In this document: piece after piece, positions 1-6,427 of the stretch
Position numbering within the stretch: position 1 is the first letter of the stretch
How the letters are laid out: every line of letters begins with the position of its first letter
Source of the DNA: JBOGWY01 sp050694015
Lineage (GTDB): Bacteria > Actinomycetota > CADDZG01 > WHSQ01
Assembly (NCBI GenBank): GCA_050694015.1
Contig: JBOGWY010000141.1
Span: 1 to 11,271 of the forward strand
Reading direction: 5' to 3'
DNA length: 11,271 nt
Program-made: the position numbers and the translations under genes
Notes under the pieces: generated by a model
What the model saw: only the letters and a program-made list of their open reading frames with translations
Told to the model about the DNA's origin: nothing
Databases searched by the model: none

Positions 1-353
1 GGTCTAGCCTGCGCGACCTTTATCACGGGATCAAAACCGCCCTCGAGGGCGAGGCCGACCTTGCGGGGTGTCACCTCTCCCACGTGTATCCCGACGGAGC
101 GTGCCTCTACTTCACGATGGCGAGCACGTGCGAGAGCGACGAAGCGGCGCGCGCCGCGCACGACCGTTGGTGGGAGCTCGCGATGAAGGCGTGTCTCGAG
201 GCCGGCGGATCGATCAGCCACCACCACGGGGTGGGGCGGAAACGCGCACCGTGGTTGCCGGACGAGCTCGGTGAGTGGTGGGAGGTGCTCAAGGCCGTGA
301 AGCAGGCGATCGATCCGAACCGGATCATGAATCCGGGTGCGATGGGCCTGTGA
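1..353 (+). CDS. FAD-binding oxidase, alkyl-DHAP synthase-like, C-terminal fragment
   Basis: The 5' end is cut off by the window edge; reading from base 3, 116 residues remain before the TGA at 351-353. The fragment matches the C-terminal part of the vanillyl-alcohol-oxidase/PCMH flavoprotein superfamily, and the alkyldihydroxyacetonephosphate synthase (AGPS) branch in particular. It shows HVYPDGACLYFT (about residues 27-38), the triple-His motif SHHHGVG (72-78) and the terminal DPNRIMNPG (104-112). In AGPS the His cluster is at the active site, where the acyl group of acyl-DHAP is exchanged for a fatty alcohol to form the ether bond. Bacterial homologues are often annotated only as FAD-binding oxidases, and the FAD-binding half is not visible here. 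Its stop overlaps the start of the lipid kinase (GTGA), so the two are probably co-translated. The family call is firm. True AGPS activity rather than another alpha-hydroxy-acid or lipid oxidase is inferred. Confidence 0.85.
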   Translation, partial: SSLRDLYHGIKTALEGEADLAGCHLSHVYPDGACLYFTMASTCESDEAARAAHDRWWELAMKACLEAGGSISHHHGVGRKRAPWLPDELGEWWEVLKAVKQAIDPNRIMNPGAMGL

Positions 354-1270
354 GCTCGCCGTTCGGGCCCATGGTGCTGATCTGCCACGCGCGTTCTGGT
401 AAGAGCGGCGTTGCGAAGACGCTACCCGACGTACTCGACAAACTCCGGCAGCGAGAGTTGGAGTACGAGGTCCTCTACACGGAATATGCCGGCCACGCGA
501 CCGACATCGCGCGCGAGTCCCTTCACGACGGCAAGCGCTTCCTCGTCGCCGTCGGCGGCGACGGAACGATCCACGAGGTCGTCAACGGCATGATCGAAGA
601 CGACAAGCCGATCGTTGCGGACTCGGTCTTCGGAGTGATCTCGTCCGGAACAGGCTCGGATTTCATCAAGACCTTCGGCCTGCCCGCCGCGCCGGGTGTC
701 GCGGTCGCCCATCTGGACGGCGGCGAGAGCTTCCCGATCGACATCGGAAAGATCGTCTACCAAGACGACGGACGTGAGGTCGTGCGGTACTTCCCGAACA
801 TCGCCGAAGCCGGCATCGGAGCCGACGTGGTGGCACGCGCCCAGCGGCTCCCGCGCTGGCTCGGACCGACCGTCTACCTGACCGCGTTCTGGCTCGTGAT
901 GCGCAAGCACAAGAGCACGCAGGTGACCGTCGACCTCGTCGACCGAAAATACGAGGGCCCGGCCAACAACATCGTCGTGGCCAACTGTCAGTTCTTCGGC
1001 GGAGGTATGAAGATCGCGCCCAAAGCGGCGCCCACCGACGGACTCCTCGACATCCAGATCGAGCACGCCCGCAAGCGGGAGGCGATCGCGCTCATGCCCA
1101 AGGTCTTCAAGGGAGAACATCTGCCGCATCCCGACATCGAGGAATTCAAACGGGTCCGGTGTCATGTCTCGTCCGACCGGCCTCTGCGCATCGAGGCCGA
1201 CGGCGAGGTGCTCGGCCACACGCCGGCGACGTTCGAGGTCCTGAAGGACCTGCTCAACCTGAAGGTCTGA
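350..1270 (+). CDS. Diacylglycerol/lipid kinase family protein (DagK/YegS-like)
   Basis: A 306-residue protein, the usual length for soluble bacterial lipid kinases that phosphorylate diacylglycerol or related lipids with ATP. The N-terminal catalytic domain has the nucleotide-binding signature VGGDGTIHEVVNG (68-80) and SSGTGSDF (98-105). The C-terminal beta-rich domain has FFGGGMKIAPKA (216-226), TDGLLDI (229-235) and the late ADGE (283-286). I prefer the GTG start at 350 because it overlaps the preceding stop as GTGA; ATG at 371 (residue 8) is the alternative and lacks a clear Shine-Dalgarno sequence. The frame stays open upstream to an unlikely start at 275 inside the preceding gene. Next to an AGPS-like oxidase, a role in making or recycling phosphatidic acid or an ether analogue is plausible. 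The lipid substrate cannot be read from the sequence; sphingosine or ceramide kinase relatives share the same fold. Confidence 0.9.
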   Translation: MSSPFGPMVLICHARSGKSGVAKTLPDVLDKLRQRELEYEVLYTEYAGHATDIARESLHDGKRFLVAVGGDGTIHEVVNGMIEDDKPIVADSVFGVISSGTGSDFIKTFGLPAAPGVAVAHLDGGESFPIDIGKIVYQDDGREVVRYFPNIAEAGIGADVVARAQRLPRWLGPTVYLTAFWLVMRKHKSTQVTVDLVDRKYEGPANNIVVANCQFFGGGMKIAPKAAPTDGLLDIQIEHARKREAIALMPKVFKGEHLPHPDIEEFKRVRCHVSSDRPLRIEADGEVLGHTPATFEVLKDLLNLKV

Positions 1271-1272
1271 GC

Positions 1273-2073
1273 ATGCCCTTCATCGAGCGACCGAACGCGC
1301 GCATCTACTTCGAAGACGCAGGCGGCGACGGGATACCGGTCCTCTTCAGCCACGGCATCCTCATGGATCACGAGATGTTCTCACCCCAGATCAACGCGTT
1401 GCGAGGGGAGGCGGAGGGAGGGAGTGAGTACCGGTGTGTCGCATGGGACGAACGAGGGCACGGACAGACCGAGGACTCGGGGCCGTTCTCGTACTGGGAT
1501 TCCGCACGCGACGCGATCGCGTTGCTCGACCATCTCGCGATCGACCGCGCCGTTCTAGTCGGGATGTCACAAGGGGGGTTCATCTCGCTGCGCGTGGCCC
1601 TCGAAGCGCCCGAACGGGTGCGCGGCCTGTTCCTCATCGACACGCAGGCAGGACTCGAAGACCCCAACGTCGTTCCGTCCTACCTCGAGATGGCGAAACA
1701 GTGGGCGGCCAACGGACCCCAGCAGCATCTGGCCGAAGCATCCGCCGCGCTGATCGTGGCTCCCGCCGACGCGACACCGTGGATCGAGAAATGGTTCACG
1801 CAACCACAGCATCGCGTGACCGAGATGATGAACTGCCTCGTGACGCGCGACGACATCACCGAACGCCTTCGCGAGATCGACGCTCCGGCCGTCGTCGTCC
1901 ACGGGGATGCCGATCCCTCGATCCCGATGTCGAGGGCCGAGGAGCTTGCGGCAGGCTTGCCTCGTTGTGATGGCGTGGTGCAGATAGCGGGAGGGGGTCA
2001 CGCCGCCAACCTCAGCCACCCCGACGAGGTGAATCACGAACTGGAGGAGTTCCTGACGTCCGTCTCTGGGTAG
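1273..2073 (+). CDS. Alpha/beta-fold hydrolase
   Basis: A 266-residue single-domain alpha/beta hydrolase. Visible catalytic parts are the oxyanion-hole region LFSHGILMD (24-32), the nucleophile elbow VGMSQGG with Ser99, the acid in HGDADPSIP (Asp214) and the base in GGGHAANLSHP (His243). This layout is typical of the haloperoxidase/esterase/epoxide-hydrolase-like group; WDERGHGQTE (58-67) is the usual post-strand loop. No signal peptide is visible, so it should be cytoplasmic. The ATG at 1273 lies two bases after the kinase stop, with GAAGG (1261-1265) seven bases upstream. The frame is open further upstream (to 1159), but that would run through the end of the kinase and is rejected. The context suggests a lipid ester or monoacylglycerol substrate, which is inference only; sequence alone does not separate esterase, lipase or peroxidase activity. 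Confidence 0.9.
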   Translation: MPFIERPNARIYFEDAGGDGIPVLFSHGILMDHEMFSPQINALRGEAEGGSEYRCVAWDERGHGQTEDSGPFSYWDSARDAIALLDHLAIDRAVLVGMSQGGFISLRVALEAPERVRGLFLIDTQAGLEDPNVVPSYLEMAKQWAANGPQQHLAEASAALIVAPADATPWIEKWFTQPQHRVTEMMNCLVTRDDITERLREIDAPAVVVHGDADPSIPMSRAEELAAGLPRCDGVVQIAGGGHAANLSHPDEVNHELEEFLTSVSG

Positions 2074-2102
2074 GTATGCAGGCGGAAGGGGCCATCGATT
2101 TC

Positions 2103-2109
2103 AAGGAGG
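2103..2109 (+). promoter_or_regulatory. Ribosome-binding site for the DUF427 gene
   Basis: AAGGAGG lies five bases before ATG 2115. It decides the start of the DUF427 protein against the in-frame ATG at 2076, which has no comparable site and would add 13 residues not typical of the family. Confidence 0.75.
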
Positions 2110-2114
2110 CCGGC

Positions 2115-2411
2115 ATGGCTACCGCCAGTTGGAACGGTGAGGTGATCGCCGCGAGCGACGACATCGTGCACGTCGAGGGGAACGCCTATTTCCCACGCGC
2201 GGCGCTCAAGGATGAGTTCTTCGAGGAATCGCAGCACCACACCGAGTGTGCCTGGAAGGGAACCGCGAGTTACTTGGACGTTGTGGTCGACGGCAAGCGG
2301 AACGAGAACGCGGCGTGGTACTACCCGGACCCGTCGTCCGCGGCTCGCAAGATCGAAGGACGCGTCGCGTTCTGGAATGGGGTGCGCGTCGACGAGTCGG
2401 TAATGGCCTGA
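2115..2411 (+). CDS. DUF427 domain-containing protein
   Basis: A 98-residue protein made almost entirely of one DUF427 domain (Pfam PF04248, also named NTP_transf_9). Recognisable family blocks are ATASWNGEVIAASDD (2-16), EGNAYFP (21-27), CAWKGTASY (45-53), AAWYYPDP (66-73) and VAFWNGV (84-90). The Cys/Trp/Lys-rich central block and the WYYPDP block are the most conserved parts. The biochemical role of the family is not established. It is common as a short stand-alone cytoplasmic protein in actinobacteria. The start at 2115 is chosen for its strong Shine-Dalgarno sequence. The gene lies 41 bases after the hydrolase and ends eight bases before the GTG proposed for the flavoprotein, so it is probably co-transcribed with both. 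Confidence 0.9.
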   Translation: MATASWNGEVIAASDDIVHVEGNAYFPRAALKDEFFEESQHHTECAWKGTASYLDVVVDGKRNENAAWYYPDPSSAARKIEGRVAFWNGVRVDESVMA

Positions 2412-2419
2412 CCGTCCCT

Positions 2420-4165
2420 GTGGTCGCCGAAGTCCAAACGAACGTCTGCAACGTGCTGGTGATCGGCGCGGGCGGCGCCGGGTTGCGCGCGGCGATCGCT
2501 GCACGCGAGGCCGGCGTCGAGGTACTCGTGATCGCGAAGCGCGCGCGTGGCGACGCACACACCTCGCTGGCCTCCGGCGGGGTAAATGCCGCCCTTGCGA
2601 CTCGCGATCCGGACGACAGCTGGCAACAACATTTCGCCGACACGCTCCGGGAGGGGTATTTCCTTTCGGACCCGCGAGTGGTCGAGATCATGGCCCGCGA
2701 GGCGCCCGGTGCGATCCTCGAGATGGCGGAGTGGGGGTGCGATTTCGCTCGTACTGCCGACGGCGCCATCGACCAGCGCTACTTCGGCGCGCACAAGTAT
2801 CGGAGAACGTGCTACGCGGGCGATTACACCGGACGGGCTCTGCTGAACACGTTGGTCGACAAGGCGACCGAGCTCCGTATCCCCCTCGTCGACGATCAGT
2901 ACGTGGCGGGCCTGCTCGTCGCTCAAGGGGCGTGTTTCGGCGCGGTCGCGTTCGATCAGTCCTCTGGTGAGCGCACCGCTTTCATCGCCGACGCCGTCGT
3001 GCTGGCCGCGGGTGGACATACCCGGGTATGGAGGCGAAGCACCTCCAGGCGCGACGAGAACAACGGCGACGGTACGTACCTGGCGCTGCGAGCGGGGTGC
3101 CGCGTGGCGGACATGGAATTGGTGCAGTTCCATCCGACCGGGATGGTCGCTCCAGAGGATTCCGCGGGCACGTTGGTGACCGAAGCGGTGAGGGGCGAGG
3201 GCGGCCGGCTGATCAACTCCGACGGAGAACGCTTCATGGCCCGCTACGACGCCGACCGGATGGAGCTCTCGACACGGGACCGTGTCGCGCTGGCGAACTA
3301 CACCGAGATCATGGAGGGCCGAGGCGGTCCGAACGGAGGCGTCTTCCTCGACATCTCGCACCGGGACAAGGACTACATCCTCGACAAGCTGCCGCGTATG
3401 TACCGACAGTTCATCGAGTTGCAGATGCTCGACATCGCGTCGCAGCCGATGGAGGTTGCTCCGACGGCGCATTACTCGATGGGAGGCGTCGTGGTGGATC
3501 CGGAGACGCACCGGACCGACGTCGAAGGCCTCTATGCGGTCGGGGAGGTCGCCGCGGGTCTCCACGGTGCCAACCGCCTGGGCGGCAATTCGCTGACCGA
3601 GACCCTGGTGTTCGGCCGCCGAGCGGGAGAGGCTGCCGCGGCGTCGTCGCGACGTTTGGGGGCGCAGGTCCGAGCGTCGGAGGTCGTCTCCGGCGCGCTC
3701 GAGGAGCTGGCCTCCTTCGTCCACCCCGGCACGGAGATCGTCCGGCCGGTCCAGCGCGCCCTGCGCAACGCGATGTGGGAACACTGCGGAGTAGTTCGCT
3801 CGGCCCCCGGCCTCGAGCAAGGACTTGCGAAGGTCGCCGACCTACGCGACCAGCTTCCGGCCATCGATGTCCGTGCGACCGCCGAGGGATACGGCGATCT
3901 GGCGCACGTGCTCGATCTCCGGGCGTCGTTGGTCACCGCCGAGGCGACGCTGCGCGGTGCACTGGCCCGCACCGAAACGCGTGGTGCCCACAACCGATCG
4001 GATCATCCCGAGCTCGACCCCTCGCTGAGAGAGAACCTCGAGATATCGATCGCGGGGGGAGATATGAGCGTGACGCGGGCGGTGGTGGCTCCCGTGCCGG
4101 AGCACCTCGCCGAGTGGGCGGGGTCCGCCGACGAGATCGAATTGTCGGGACGGCTGCTCGAATAG
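2420..4165 (+). CDS. Succinate dehydrogenase/fumarate reductase-type flavoprotein subunit
   Basis: A 581-residue flavoprotein of the SdhA/FrdA/NadB family that interconverts succinate and fumarate or a similar dicarboxylate. It has an N-terminal Rossmann motif VIGAGGAG (14-21) and HTSLASGG (47-54), whose His47 sits where SdhA/FrdA bind FAD covalently. It also has QRYFG (119-123), VQFHPTG (235-241), VRGEGG with the proton-transfer Arg258, AHYSMGGV (His351) and LHGANRLGGNSL (Arg386). His47, the QRxFG block and GGNSL favour SdhA/FrdA over L-aspartate oxidase. The C-terminal 170 residues fit the helical cap of the family. GTG 2420 is the first reasonable start, placing the Rossmann strand ten residues in; the frame is open to 2246, but that stretch overlaps DUF427 and is Arg-rich. 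No iron-sulfur or membrane-anchor subunit gene is visible on either side, so the electron partner is unknown. Confidence 0.88.
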   Translation: MVAEVQTNVCNVLVIGAGGAGLRAAIAAREAGVEVLVIAKRARGDAHTSLASGGVNAALATRDPDDSWQQHFADTLREGYFLSDPRVVEIMAREAPGAILEMAEWGCDFARTADGAIDQRYFGAHKYRRTCYAGDYTGRALLNTLVDKATELRIPLVDDQYVAGLLVAQGACFGAVAFDQSSGERTAFIADAVVLAAGGHTRVWRRSTSRRDENNGDGTYLALRAGCRVADMELVQFHPTGMVAPEDSAGTLVTEAVRGEGGRLINSDGERFMARYDADRMELSTRDRVALANYTEIMEGRGGPNGGVFLDISHRDKDYILDKLPRMYRQFIELQMLDIASQPMEVAPTAHYSMGGVVVDPETHRTDVEGLYAVGEVAAGLHGANRLGGNSLTETLVFGRRAGEAAAASSRRLGAQVRASEVVSGALEELASFVHPGTEIVRPVQRALRNAMWEHCGVVRSAPGLEQGLAKVADLRDQLPAIDVRATAEGYGDLAHVLDLRASLVTAEATLRGALARTETRGAHNRSDHPELDPSLRENLEISIAGGDMSVTRAVVAPVPEHLAEWAGSADEIELSGRLLE

Positions 4166-4256
4166 ATCTCTGCGCCTCGCCTCCCAGCCCCAGCCTGGAA
4201 GAAGATTGCTGCGAACCCGCTGAATGGAAATCGGTCGCGCCGGGCACATTAGGTAG

Positions 4257-5012
4257 GTGAGCGGACAGGTGGCACAGGCTGCGCCGGGACCGGATCAGGT
4301 GGTCCTCGACCGGGAACTCGGGCCGATGGACGTGCTCGAACGGATGGGTGTCCCCGTGATCGTCACCCGTCACGCTCCGGGTGAACAGCGGCCGGCGATC
4401 ATGTTCGTCAACGAAGCCGCCGTGCGTCTCCTCGGTTACGGGCGTGACGAATTGTTGGGGCAGGGCCCCGAGTTCTGGCAGAGCCGCGCTCCTCACCATG
4501 CCGATCTAGAGGCGATCGACGCCGCACTGCGAACGGGCAGCAAGGTCAGGCTGGCGACCGTCGCTCGCACCAAGGACGGAACCGAACGGGGCCTGCGGAT
4601 CGAGATGGTGCCTCACGAGGGATCGGGGGCCCTATGGGTGGTGGGAACGGTCTTGTGGATCTCCGACGACGATCCCGAAGACACCGGGACGATACGGATC
4701 GCGCCGGAGCGGCCGCGCGAGTTCGCGGTGGGCGACCTCGCACTCGACACATCGACCCGCCGGGTTCGCTACGGGTCGCGTGAGGTCGAACTGACTCCAT
4801 CGGAGAGCGTTCTTCTCGCGACGCTCATGGATCAATCGGGTTGCGTGGTGGATCGGGCGCTTCTCTACGAGGAGCTGTGGGGGTTCGATTCGTCGGCGCG
4901 GTCGCGGGCGATCGACGTCTACATCGGGTCGGTGCGCAGCAAGCTCCGTGACCTCGGCGCGCCTGAGATGATCCATACCGTGCGCGGGGTCGGTTACCTC
5001 CTTACCGCCTAA
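4257..5012 (+). CDS. PAS domain plus OmpR-type winged-helix one-component regulator
   Basis: A 251-residue cytoplasmic transcription factor. Residues about 26-136 form a PAS domain (PVIVTRHAPGEQRPAIMFVN, then AAVRLLGYGRDELLGQ, TKDGTERGL and a closing strand near VVGTVLWI). Residues about 155-251 form an OmpR/PhoB-type winged helix: LTPSESVLLATLM (179-191), a recognition helix around RAIDVYIGSVRSKL (217-230) and the wing IHTVRGVGYLL (239-249). No receiver domain and no phospho-acceptor Asp pocket is present, so a PAS sensor appears to replace the usual phosphorylation switch. The ligand or cofactor is not predictable. The start is GTG 4257; GTG 4269 or ATG 4326 would also keep the PAS domain. 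No histidine kinase gene is adjacent. TTAC repeats typical of this DNA-binding family occur just downstream. Confidence 0.88.
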   Translation: MSGQVAQAAPGPDQVVLDRELGPMDVLERMGVPVIVTRHAPGEQRPAIMFVNEAAVRLLGYGRDELLGQGPEFWQSRAPHHADLEAIDAALRTGSKVRLATVARTKDGTERGLRIEMVPHEGSGALWVVGTVLWISDDDPEDTGTIRIAPERPREFAVGDLALDTSTRRVRYGSREVELTPSESVLLATLMDQSGCVVDRALLYEELWGFDSSARSRAIDVYIGSVRSKLRDLGAPEMIHTVRGVGYLLTA

Positions 5013-5030
5013 GCGCGCCGCTCCGGATCA

Positions 5031-5083
5031 TTACCGAATCCTTACGCGACCTCTGCCGACCTCGTTACGGAACCCTTACGTGA
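5031..5083 (+). promoter_or_regulatory. Two tandem-repeat elements, candidate OmpR/PhoB-type operator
   Basis: TTACCGAATCCTTACGCGA (5031-5049) and TTACGGAACCCTTACGTGA (5065-5083) match at 15 of 19 positions and lie 34 bases apart, about three helical turns. Inside each, TTAC recurs after exactly 11 bases. An 11-bp direct repeat is the usual binding layout for OmpR/PhoB-family winged helices, and the gene just upstream encodes such a domain. The element sits upstream of the small gene at 5155. The link between regulator and site is inference. Confidence 0.55.
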
Positions 5084-5137
5084 TTTCGGCTTTCGCCTAC
5101 CGCGGGCCGGGTACGGACAGTGAGTAGCCGACGACAT

Positions 5138-5149
5138 AAGGAGGGAGGT
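5138..5149 (+). promoter_or_regulatory. Unusually strong double Shine-Dalgarno sequence
   Basis: AAGGAGGGAGGT contains AAGGAGG (ten bases before ATG 5155) and, overlapping it, GGAGGT (five bases before the ATG). It is the strongest ribosome-binding site in the window and suggests high translation of the small protein that follows. Confidence 0.75.
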
Positions 5150-5154
5150 GTGTC

Positions 5155-5453
5155 ATGGAGCGCTATGAGGACATGGTTGAGGTAGGTCTCACCGTCCAGG
5201 AACTCGAGCTGCAACAGGTGGACTACCTTCCCGATCGGGAAGCGATGTCGCTGGTCAACGCGAACCTCGCGGCCCCGATCAATGCCGCACCGCGTCACCG
5301 GCCCCGACTCCCAGCCCGACCGAGACGTCTGCGTCCGAGCCGACGCAGTCACCCACGCCATCGGAGGGCACGGAGCCGTCACCGAGCTCCTCGCCCAGCG
5401 AGTCACCCGAACCCAGCCCGAGTCCGAGCGACGAGCCGTCCCCGTCTCCCTGA
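5155..5453 (+). CDS. Small protein with Pro/Ser-rich tail, reading frame apparently shifted near 5290
   Basis: From ATG 5155 the first 45 residues are acidic and plausible (MERYEDMVEVGLTVQ, then LELQQVDYLPDREAMSLVN, then NLAAPINAA). After about 5289 this frame turns into an Arg/Pro/His-rich run to a stop at 5476-5478 that looks like an out-of-frame reading. In the frame one base back, the sequence continues as ASPAPTPSPTE and then a Ser/Pro/Glu/Thr tail ending SPEPSPSPSDEPSPSP before TGA 5451-5453, a common actinobacterial low-complexity tail. Adding one base after the codon at 5287-5289 joins the halves into about 99 residues. No slippery heptamer is evident, so an assembly error or a real frameshift is likelier than programmed slippage. 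No signal peptide or membrane segment is seen. I do not recognise the N-terminal domain. The literal unshifted ORF is 5155-5478 (107 residues). Confidence 0.55.
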
Positions 5454-5463
5454 CTATCCGGCG

Positions 5464-5499
5464 GCCTGCAGGGGATGACGCTCGTTTTCTTCTGCAGGC
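5464..5499. terminator. Weak inverted repeat between convergent genes
   Basis: GCCTGCAG (5464-5471) and CTGCAGGC (5492-5499) are perfect complements around a 20-base loop containing TTTTCTT. It lies between the ends of two convergent genes, where a bidirectional terminator would be expected. The long loop and lack of a following T-run make this weak. The remaining bases to 5551 show only a repeated GCCCGCGG. Confidence 0.25.
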
Positions 5500-5551
5500 G
5501 CGGGCGTGAAAACGCGGCTATGTGCTCACGAAACGGTTGGCCCGCGGATGG

Positions 5552-6427
5552 CTAGCCCGCGGCTTCTTTGTAGAAGCGGCGCATGTCGTCGGACAGCTTG
5601 GCCGGATACTCGATCGGGAGGTAGTGGGTGGCCCGGTCGTAGATCTCGAGGCGCGCGTCGTTCATCTCACGCGCCATGTCCTCGACCATGCGGCGCGGGG
5701 TGAACGTGTCCTTCGCGCCGGCGATGAGCAAGGTGGGGATGTCGATGCTCTCCACCAGTTCCGGTCCTCCCTCGCCCACGACCTCCTCGTAGGTGGCCAT
5801 CAGGGTGCGCAGGTCACACGACGCGATCCCCTGGAGCAACTCGACGAGTAGCCGGGAGTCGGCGGTGGCGCCGACGAGTCCGGACTGACTGACGAGCCCG
5901 GCGATCTCGGGACGGCTCACGAAGGCACGGAACGGCGCCTGCAGCGACGGGCCGAAGTGCTTACCGATGCTGGCCACCAGGGGCAACACCGACGGCAGCT
6001 CGAGGTAGCGCAGGAGGCGGCCGAGCGGGTGCCCGAAACCGCCGCACACGATCACCATCGCCCGGACCCGTTCGGGGTAGCGGAGCACGAGCTCGAGCGC
6101 GATGCGGCTCCCGTTGCTCCACGAGGCCACGACGATCTCTTCGGCGTCGTAGTGATCGAGCGCCGCGATCGCGTCTTCGGCATGAGCGCCTGCATCGAGA
6201 CGATCGGACGCCGGAGGACCGGATCCGAGGAGACCCCGATGATCCCAGCTGATGACCCGGCGCTCGCGCTCGATATCGACAAGGACGCGTCGCCACGGCG
6301 CGAGGTTGGCACCTATGGCATTGCACACGAGCAACGGGAGAGCGTCGCCTTCGCCCGAAACGCGCGTGGAGAGCAGGGTCCCGTCGAAGCTCCGGATCAC
6401 ATCGCCTTCGGCGTCGGAGATGATCAT
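5552..6427 (-). CDS. Alpha/beta-fold hydrolase
   Basis: A 291-residue alpha/beta hydrolase. Visible elements are the HG-equivalent loop VCNAIGANLAPW (34-45), the post-strand WDHRGLLGSG (61-70), the nucleophile elbow ASWSNGS with Ser104, the acid in IAGAKDTFTP (Asp240) and the base in DRATHYLPIEYP (His268). Two details differ from the textbook fold: the elbow is Ser-Trp-Ser-Asn-Gly instead of Gly-x-Ser-x-Gly, and CNAIGAN replaces the usual HG oxyanion loop. Both are tolerated in acyltransferase- and esterase-like branches. No signal peptide is visible. Its ATG (6427-6425) overlaps the GlpD stop in an ATGA, so it is translationally coupled to glycerol-3-phosphate dehydrogenase. A glycerolipid or glycerol-ester substrate would fit the operon but is inferred. 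It is clearly distinct from the hydrolase at 1273. Confidence 0.88.
   Translation of the reverse strand: MIISDAEGDVIRSFDGTLLSTRVSGEGDALPLLVCNAIGANLAPWRRVLVDIERERRVISWDHRGLLGSGPPASDRLDAGAHAEDAIAALDHYDAEEIVVASWSNGSRIALELVLRYPERVRAMVIVCGGFGHPLGRLLRYLELPSVLPLVASIGKHFGPSLQAPFRAFVSRPEIAGLVSQSGLVGATADSRLLVELLQGIASCDLRTLMATYEEVVGEGGPELVESIDIPTLLIAGAKDTFTPRRMVEDMAREMNDARLEIYDRATHYLPIEYPAKLSDDMRRFYKEAAG

Noticed and set aside
2321..3820. Long open frame antisense to the flavoprotein (499 codons)
   Set aside because: Arg/His/Val-rich shadow of a GC-rich gene; the opposite strand has full family motifs from end to end.
2420..4165. L-aspartate oxidase (NadB) as the identity of the flavoprotein
   Set aside because: A histidine at the covalent-FAD position, QRYFG and GANRLGGNSL match SdhA/FrdA better than NadB, and no nadA or nadC is adjacent.
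4166..4256. Search for a terminator or promoter between the flavoprotein and the PAS regulator
   Set aside because: Only a four-base stem and no convincing -35/-10 pair; nothing I can support.
3028..4260. Second plus-strand frame overlapping the flavoprotein (410 codons)
   Set aside because: Arg/Gly/Pro-rich out-of-frame reading of the same gene.
5282..5509. Alternative frame over the Pro/Ser tail (75 codons)
   Set aside because: Its composition is fairly balanced and its third positions are GC-rich, so it cannot be excluded outright. It has no clear ribosome-binding site and no domain, and the Pro/Ser repeat in the frame ending at 5453 is the more natural reading.
5541..5563. Repeat of GCCCGCGG flanking the end of the minus-strand hydrolase
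   Set aside because: The self-complementary CCGCGG core is expected by chance at this base composition, and one copy lies inside the coding region.
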